Assembly (NCBI GenBank): GCA_938008535.1
Contig: CALLKF010000005.1
Location: 45,805 to 109,804, forward strand
Source: an uncultured Saprospirales bacterium
GTDB lineage: Bacteria; Bacteroidota; Bacteroidia; Chitinophagales; JADIYW01
DNA: 64,000 bases
Direction: 5' to 3'
The position numbers and the translations under genes are program-made. Shown here in pieces: positions 59,909 to 64,000 of this stretch; the stretch's first letter is position 1; the number at the start of each line of letters is the position of its first letter. Below the pieces are notes generated by a model. That model saw only the letters and a program-made list of their open reading frames with translations. It was not told where the DNA came from and made no database searches.

Positions 59909-60906
59909 TGCCAAGGCTTATTTGTACTTGCTAATTCTTGTAATGAACTCGAATCTTTACCAATAAGGTATGATTTTTCTTGATTTTGTGGCTTAATTTT
60001 CATTTTACCATAAGCATCCGTAGCTATATATTTTAATGATTTTAAGTAATTAAGCCAATTGAATTTATATTGTGTGTAATTAAATCCTTTTTCCTGGATT
60101 TGATAGATGTATCGTTTATCAGGAATAATTTCTAACAACGATGAATCTATTTTGGATACGTTTACAACGTTCTGACCGATTATTATTTCATTACTACCTG
60201 CACATTTTTGCATTTTTGATGCTAAACTTGTATGTAAACTAATAGTAGTTATTTCACTTGAATCATTGACGCCAGCCATTGCCCATAATACATCCTTATC
60301 ATATCCAAAATCAATTCCCACTTTTGCTTTTATACGTTCTATGCCGTTTTGTTCAAACAATCCTTTTAAGTCATTTTCAACAAAGTAAGTAAAGAAGCTT
60401 AAAGCTGTTAGGCAGTGTATATTTGCTAATGATTGTTCGATTCCTTTTCCACCGAAATAAACAAATAAGCCATCGCCTTCTAATCTTTGAATAAATCCGC
60501 CAAATAGGGTACAAACACTAATTGCAGCTAGCTGTATTGTGTTTGTAATAATAAAAACAGTTTCATTATCATAATTTTTAAACAAATTAGATGAGCCTTT
60601 AACATCAATAAAAACAGATATTATATAGTGATTTTCTGAATTATTAGTATGCTTTAAGTGTTTAAAGTGTGGATGATGTCCAATTTGTTGCTCTGTGAAA
60701 GGTGTCGCACCCATTTCAGATGCAATTTTAATGAGGTCTTGAGAGATTATTAAAGCTGATTTTTGAAGATCAAAGTCTTTTAGTGAAAAAAGCTTTTGAC
60801 GCCCATTAAAATTTTCAAATTGCTCGTTTACATAAGCTTTTTTTAATGAATTGTTGTTTTGTAATGCATTTGCTATTACATTTTGGAAATTAATAAATGG
60901 ATCCAT
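59902..60906 (-). CDS. Class III nucleotide cyclase, Pycsar PycC-like
   Basis: 334 residues, soluble. Cyclase core: metal-binding Asp 101 in ISVFIDVKGSSNLFKNYDNE and Asp 145 in GGFIQRLEGDGLFVYFGG, then KAKVGIDFGYDKDVLWAMAG. The position of the transition-state Asn/Arg helix reads TSLASKMQKC, with Ser/Lys in place of Asn/Arg. Homologues in Pycsar systems make cyclic CMP or cyclic UMP on phage infection. The C-terminal 35 residues are polar, probably disordered, ending NKPWQC. 4 nt after the PycTM-like gene and overlapping the E2 gene. Specificity for pyrimidine is inferred from neighbours. Confidence 0.85.
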   Translation of the reverse strand: MDPFINFQNVIANALQNNNSLKKAYVNEQFENFNGRQKLFSLKDFDLQKSALIISQDLIKIASEMGATPFTEQQIGHHPHFKHLKHTNNSENHYIISVFIDVKGSSNLFKNYDNETVFIITNTIQLAAISVCTLFGGFIQRLEGDGLFVYFGGKGIEQSLANIHCLTALSFFTYFVENDLKGLFEQNGIERIKAKVGIDFGYDKDVLWAMAGVNDSSEITTISLHTSLASKMQKCAGSNEIIIGQNVVNVSKIDSSLLEIIPDKRYIYQIQEKGFNYTQYKFNWLNYLKSLKYIATDAYGKMKIKPQNQEKSYLIGKDSSSLQELASTNKPWQC

Positions 60907-60910
60907 AAGA

Positions 60911-61414
60911 TTAATGATTTTTTATTGTGAATAATATTATCCAGATTAATAATGCAGCAAACTGTATTGTTAACAACCAACTGACTTTACTTAGGTTTCT
61001 ATATTTGTTAGTTAGACCAGTGGCAACACAATGAACTTGGTTTACTATATCATTCTTAAGTGTTTCATCTGTAGAATTTTCAATATTTTCTAAATATTTG
61101 TCGTGTGATATTTTTGATACATTATTAAAGAATATTATTGAATTATTAGATGAACCACTTGATAGATGTGGTTTGATGGCGAACAATGTGATAATTATAG
61201 AAATGATACTTAGAAATGCAATAATTAGTACTATCGCACATAAGACAAAATTCATCTTACACAAGCTAATGTTTGTAAGTAGGGTAACAATACCACCTAA
61301 CATGAGTGTGTTTAGTCCGATGTACAAATTACTTTTTGATTGAATACTTTCTATGTAATGGTCATATCTATTTAAGATAAACTTTAAATGTTCTGTTTTT
61401 TGTTGTATGTCCAT
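60911..61414 (-). CDS. Pycsar-type membrane effector (PycTM-like, DUF5706)
   Basis: 167 residues. N-terminal cytosolic helix (LKFILNRYDHYIESIQSKSNLYI), two transmembrane helices (LYIGLNTLMLGGIVTLLTNI and FVLCAIVLIIAFLSIISIIIT), a cytosolic loop (to about residue 143), and a last helix (WLLTIQFAALLIWIILF). This layout and the NRYDHYIESIxxK start fit the Pycsar effector domain that responds to the cyclic nucleotide and damages the inner membrane. The cyclase gene starts 4 nt downstream. Confidence 0.85.
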   Translation of the reverse strand: MDIQQKTEHLKFILNRYDHYIESIQSKSNLYIGLNTLMLGGIVTLLTNISLCKMNFVLCAIVLIIAFLSIISIIITLFAIKPHLSSGSSNNSIIFFNNVSKISHDKYLENIENSTDETLKNDIVNQVHCVATGLTNKYRNLSKVSWLLTIQFAALLIWIILFTIKNH

Positions 61415-61423
61415 AATATGATT

Positions 61424-61762
61424 TTAAATTGTTAAGTCTTCAATTGGAGCAATTGGAGCATCACGTTTAACAGCAGAGATTCCTATTTCTCTTGCAAATT
61501 GAGTTGTGTAGTTTTCACTCCTCCCTATTATTTCTCTGTTATTTGACTTTAAATTAAATGTGTAATTATAAAAACCGTCTTTTCGTTCATAATTACTGTC
61601 ATATGTAGCATGTACCTTAACAGATGCAATACCATTTTGACACATTTGTTTGCTTGTATAGCTTTCACTGGCTAAAATCGGCTCACCATTTGCGGCTTTT
61701 AATCTGAAATAATACTGAAAATTCACAGTACTTTTAAAAATTTGAAATTTTGGATTTGTCAT
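61424..61762 (-). CDS. DUF1508 (YegP-like) protein
   Basis: 112 residues with two tandem DUF1508 units: FQIFKSTVNFQYYFRLKAANGEPILASESYTSKQMCQNGIASVK and FYNYTFNLKSNNREIIGRSENYTTQFAREIGISAVK. YegP-type proteins are small and of unknown biochemistry. It is the first gene of the minus-strand unit, with 9 nt before the effector gene; it may be a regulator or an unrelated passenger. Confidence 0.85.
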   Translation of the reverse strand: MTNPKFQIFKSTVNFQYYFRLKAANGEPILASESYTSKQMCQNGIASVKVHATYDSNYERKDGFYNYTFNLKSNNREIIGRSENYTTQFAREIGISAVKRDAPIAPIEDLTI

Positions 61763-61826
61763 TTTTTACTGATTTTTGAGTTGATAAATAATTATTTATT
61801 GAAACATTTTCTTGCTTCTATTAATT

Positions 61827-61886
61827 ATGCTGAAAAAAAACCATAATTTTCCATCGTAATGGAAAAATTAAAAACTTTTTCAGCAT
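61827..61886. promoter_or_regulatory. Nested palindrome in the divergent promoter region
   Basis: ATGCTGAAAAA (61827-61837) is inverted exactly at 61876-61886. Inside it, TTTTCCAT (61847-61854) is inverted at 61859-61866 with a CGTA centre. The region lies between the divergent Pycsar-like operon (start 61762) and the sigma-like gene (start 61894) and could be a shared operator. Confidence 0.6.
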
Positions 61887-61893
61887 TATAATA

Positions 61894-62490
61894 ATGAGTG
61901 AAGAAAACAACATATTTGCTACTATAGAAGAAAAGAGAAATGCTATTGAGCAAATATTGTCTATGGGTTTATATGATAAACTAATAAAATACTCAATATA
62001 TAGAATGAAAGCTGTTTTTAATATTCAATACAACCTTGATAAAGGATTCAGAGGGTTAATGATTGAAGATATTATAAATGATGTATTAACTTCTTTTTTT
62101 AAATCTGATGGACGTAATTGGAATAAAAGTAAGTTCCCATTATTTATTAAGCAGTTATATAGTTCATTAGATAGTCAAATTTGCAATACTATATCAAAAG
62201 AATTAAGAAAAACAATTATTACTGATACTTATTCTGATGAAGATTCACCAATAGATAATGATGATAATGACTATCAAGAATTAATAAGCATAGTAACAGA
62301 AATTTTAACAGATTTAAATGCTACTGATGAAGAAATATTATTATTTGAACCTTATGTGGTTAATGGAATGAAAAGAGAAGATATAGCAAAGTTATTTGGT
62401 ATATCAGTAATAGATGTAACAAATCTTAAGAAAAAACTTGATAGAAAGTTGCCAATTTTAAAAGAAAAAATTAAATTAAGATATGCATAA
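61894..62490 (+). CDS. Sigma-70-like regulatory protein
   Basis: 198 residues. The N-terminal half is helical (YDKLIKYSIYRMKAV ... MIEDIINDVLTSFF) and resembles sigma region 2; an acidic linker follows (TYSDEDSPIDNDDNDYQ); the C-terminus is a region-4-like helix-turn-helix (ATDEEILLFEPYVVNGMKREDIAKLFGISVIDVTNLKKKL). No canonical -10-binding motif can be asserted, so it may be a sigma factor or a DNA-binding regulator of similar fold. Overlaps the next gene by 8 bp. Confidence 0.7.
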   Translation: MSEENNIFATIEEKRNAIEQILSMGLYDKLIKYSIYRMKAVFNIQYNLDKGFRGLMIEDIINDVLTSFFKSDGRNWNKSKFPLFIKQLYSSLDSQICNTISKELRKTIITDTYSDEDSPIDNDDNDYQELISIVTEILTDLNATDEEILLFEPYVVNGMKREDIAKLFGISVIDVTNLKKKLDRKLPILKEKIKLRYA

Positions 62491-62890
62491 GAATGTCTTT
62501 AATAAGATTGATGAGGTAATCTTGTCATCAGATATTGAATCTGATGATTCTATCTTTAATGCTTTTATTAGAGAAGAAAATTTTGATGAGTTAAAAATTA
62601 ATAACCTTTCAGAAAAAAACTACAAAAAAATATTATTCTTATTAAAAGCTACAATTAATGAGGAAAAAGACACAAGATTACTTGACAAAGCATCAAATTT
62701 ATTTAAAGAAGCTTTGAATAAAAATTTAGATAAACCAATTAGTTTCTTAAAAGATTTATTAGCAACCAATAAATTTTCTGTCCAATACAGAAACTTAGAT
62801 AAATTAAGTATTGAAAATATAAGAGATATCATTAAAGACCAAAACTTAATTGAACTTATAGAGAAATTAGAAGAGGATGAAAAATCATAG
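62483..62890 (+). CDS. Acidic helical protein of unknown function
   Basis: 135 residues, Lys/Asp/Glu/Leu-rich and predicted helical throughout (NLSEKNYKKILFLLKATINEE; LLDKASNLFKEALNKNLDKP). No hydrophobic segment. It overlaps the sigma-like gene (8 bp) and the ImmA-like gene (14 bp). Its position makes it a candidate anti-sigma or adaptor cleaved by the peptidase. Not recognised. Confidence 0.65.
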   Translation: MHKNVFNKIDEVILSSDIESDDSIFNAFIREENFDELKINNLSEKNYKKILFLLKATINEEKDTRLLDKASNLFKEALNKNLDKPISFLKDLLATNKFSVQYRNLDKLSIENIRDIIKDQNLIELIEKLEEDEKS

Positions 62891-63677
62891 AGGTTCAGAA
62901 AGAGCAAAGTTATTATTAAAGGAAATTGGGTTTGATGATATTACAGATTTGCCAATGAAGATAATTGTTGCGGGTCTTGGAGCTACCTTAATAGAAGAAC
63001 CAATAAATGATTCTGATGGAAAAATTGTTAGAGGTAAAACTAAAACTCTCATAAAAGTAAATTCACTAATCCCATATGAAGGTAGAAAGAGATTTACAAT
63101 AGCACATGAAATTGGTCATTTGTTGATGCACGATAAATTAGATGTGCATGATGACAATGCTAATACTCTGAATTGGTTTAATAATACAGAAAAACAACTG
63201 CAAAAAGGTTATCAAGAATGGGAAGCAAATGATTTTGCTTCTGAGTTATTAATGCCGAAAGATTTGTTTATGAAAGAAGTTAAGGGAAAAAGATTTTCAC
63301 CAATGCTTCTTAAACAAATTGCACAGAGATTCAACACAACAATTACAGCGACTGTATTTAGATATTTACAGTTGGATCTCTCGCCATTATTTATATCCTT
63401 CATAAGTAATGGAGTTGTAAAGTACTGGAGAATATCCTCAGATTTTTGGGTTAAAGTAAAAGATATAAATAAATTAGCACCTCCCTCTGATTCTGTTGCA
63501 TCAGAATATATTGAAGCAAATTATGAATTTATATATAAAGGCGATAATATAACTCAAATAATTGGTAAGTCAACTTGGTTTGAATTAAAGGAAGGAGAAA
63601 ATGATTCAGATTATTATGAATATTGCATTCCAACAAAACAATATAAATCTTTGGTAAGCATTGTTTGGAAAGATTAG
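62877..63677 (+). CDS. ImmA/IrrE family metallopeptidase
   Basis: 266 residues. Zinc motif HEIGH at residues 77-81 within RKRFTIAHEIGHLLMH, third ligand Glu 116 in the downstream helix WEANDFASELLMP. A C-terminal region of about 90 residues (LFISFISNGVVKYWRISSDFWVKV onward) looks beta-rich and may be a sensor. Family members cleave repressors or regulators in mobile elements and stress responses; CapP, which controls CBASS, is related. Cotranslated with two upstream genes. Confidence 0.88.
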   Translation: MKNHRGSERAKLLLKEIGFDDITDLPMKIIVAGLGATLIEEPINDSDGKIVRGKTKTLIKVNSLIPYEGRKRFTIAHEIGHLLMHDKLDVHDDNANTLNWFNNTEKQLQKGYQEWEANDFASELLMPKDLFMKEVKGKRFSPMLLKQIAQRFNTTITATVFRYLQLDLSPLFISFISNGVVKYWRISSDFWVKVKDINKLAPPSDSVASEYIEANYEFIYKGDNITQIIGKSTWFELKEGENDSDYYEYCIPTKQYKSLVSIVWKD

Positions 63678-63710
63678 TTTTATTACATAATATTAAATGA
63701 TTTTGTATTA

Positions 63711-63878
63711 TCACATTTCTAGGTATCTTTCATACTCTCGCCTTTGTTTGTCTTCCTGAACTACAAACCATTTGCAAATTGTATTGCAATTTAATAGTCT
63801 GTGATGGTTATAAACACAAACAATAGCAATCAAAACTATATACACCGCAAGTGTTAATGCGTAAACTGTTGTTTTCAG
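63711..63878 (-). CDS. Possible small transmembrane protein without an ATG
   Basis: The frame opens after TAA with CTG at 63876-63878 and encodes LKTTVYALTLAVYIVLIAIV, then CVYNHHRLLNCNTICKWF and a charged end, QEDKQRREYERYLEM, stop at 63711. It looks like a one-helix membrane protein, but lacks an ATG; a GTG and a TTG are inside the helix. It may be a real small gene with an unusual start, a remnant, or chance. Confidence 0.25.
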   Translation of the reverse strand: MKTTVYALTLAVYIVLIAIVCVYNHHRLLNCNTICKWFVVQEDKQRREYERYLEM

Positions 63879-63911
63879 TTAGTATTCGTTAATACTATTA
63901 CCCACCCCTAG

Positions 63912-63928
63912 CCCCTCCAAAGGAGGGG
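63912..63928. repeat. CCCCTCC-AAA-GGAGGGG palindrome
   Basis: Perfect 7-bp arms, GC-rich in an AT-rich setting, flanked by CACCCCTAG. A typical dispersed palindromic element of intergenic DNA. Confidence 0.7.
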
Positions 63929-64000
63929 AAAACGGGCAGTGGTTTTTGTGGTTTGCAGGATGGTTATTCTACATTATTCAAAAGATGTTTCACTGCGTTC

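Larger units (their letters stand above)
63678..64000. other. Terminal intergenic region with dispersed repeat
   Basis: 323 nt. It contains a weak minus-strand open frame (63711-63878, described separately), a palindrome CCCCTCC-AAA-GGAGGGG at 63912-63928 with the common CACCCCTAGCCCCTCC context, and AGATGTTTCACTGCGTTC at the window edge, which look like short dispersed elements. No other gene is recognised. Confidence 0.55.

Noticed and set aside
59258..63677. CBASS system
   Set aside because: There is an E2-like protein and a cyclase, but the cyclase is class III (Asp 101/145, GGFIQRLEGDG) and not a CD-NTase, and the effector is Pycsar-type.

Overview
The window is AT-rich bacterial DNA from a member of the Bacteroidota. 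The evidence is type IX secretion (Por/T9SS) C-terminal domains on two proteins, the promoter element TAnnTTTG in front of many genes with almost no Shine-Dalgarno sequences, zinc-free forms of ribosomal proteins L36, S14 and S4, no tuf gene between fusA and rpsJ, and typical Bacteroidota proteins (DUF5686 outer-membrane protein, LytTR regulators, Arm-domain tyrosine integrase). I cannot place it below phylum; a Chitinophagales/Saprospirales-like relative is plausible. I found no rRNA, tRNA or CRISPR array.

Bases 1-28,200 hold ordinary chromosomal genes, mostly single genes or short operons: a secreted PhoD-like phosphatase, hydrolases, a GT4 glycosyltransferase, dnaN, FKBP isomerase, a LMW phosphatase, a PhoR/PhoB-like two-component pair, rfbA and galE, a LolC/E-like permease with rbfA, an MsbA-like ABC exporter, YceI, an SDR enzyme, prfA, recO, an aminopeptidase P and a DUF5686 protein.

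Bases 28,400-46,840 are a single co-directional translation superoperon: rpsL, rpsG, fusA, the S10 and spc clusters, secY, map, infA, rpmJ, rpsM, rpsK, rpsD, rpoA, rplQ, closed by a strong terminator. carA follows. A structured leader with two promoters precedes rpsL. Bases 48,000-54,300 return to single genes: RDD/GYF and zinc-ribbon membrane proteins, two related small secreted proteins, a TPR hybrid histidine kinase divergent from a LytTR regulator, and a hydrolase.

From 54,400 to the end the character changes to an accessory, island-like region. A GEVED/T9SS gene survives only as its 3' part. Upstream of it lies an exact 21-bp-period tandem array of about 28 units, then a 5' fragment of a tyrosine integrase. 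Next come a secreted caspase/CHAT-like protein with a small membrane partner, a candidate structured small RNA, and a stop-interrupted small gene.

The most interesting part is 59,258-63,677. On the minus strand a compact operon encodes a DUF1508 protein, a Pycsar-type membrane effector (PycTM-like), a class III nucleotide cyclase (PycC-like) and an E2-ubiquitin-conjugating-fold protein with a C-terminal SEC-C zinc motif. Divergently, three overlapping genes encode a sigma-factor-like protein, an acidic helical protein and an ImmA/IrrE metallopeptidase. A nested palindrome sits between the two. My reading is a Pycsar anti-phage system with an unusual E2 component and a possible protease-controlled regulatory module. 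Short dispersed repeats, many of them heptanucleotide arrays, occur at gene borders through the window, and one pair lies in frame inside the glycosyltransferase gene.
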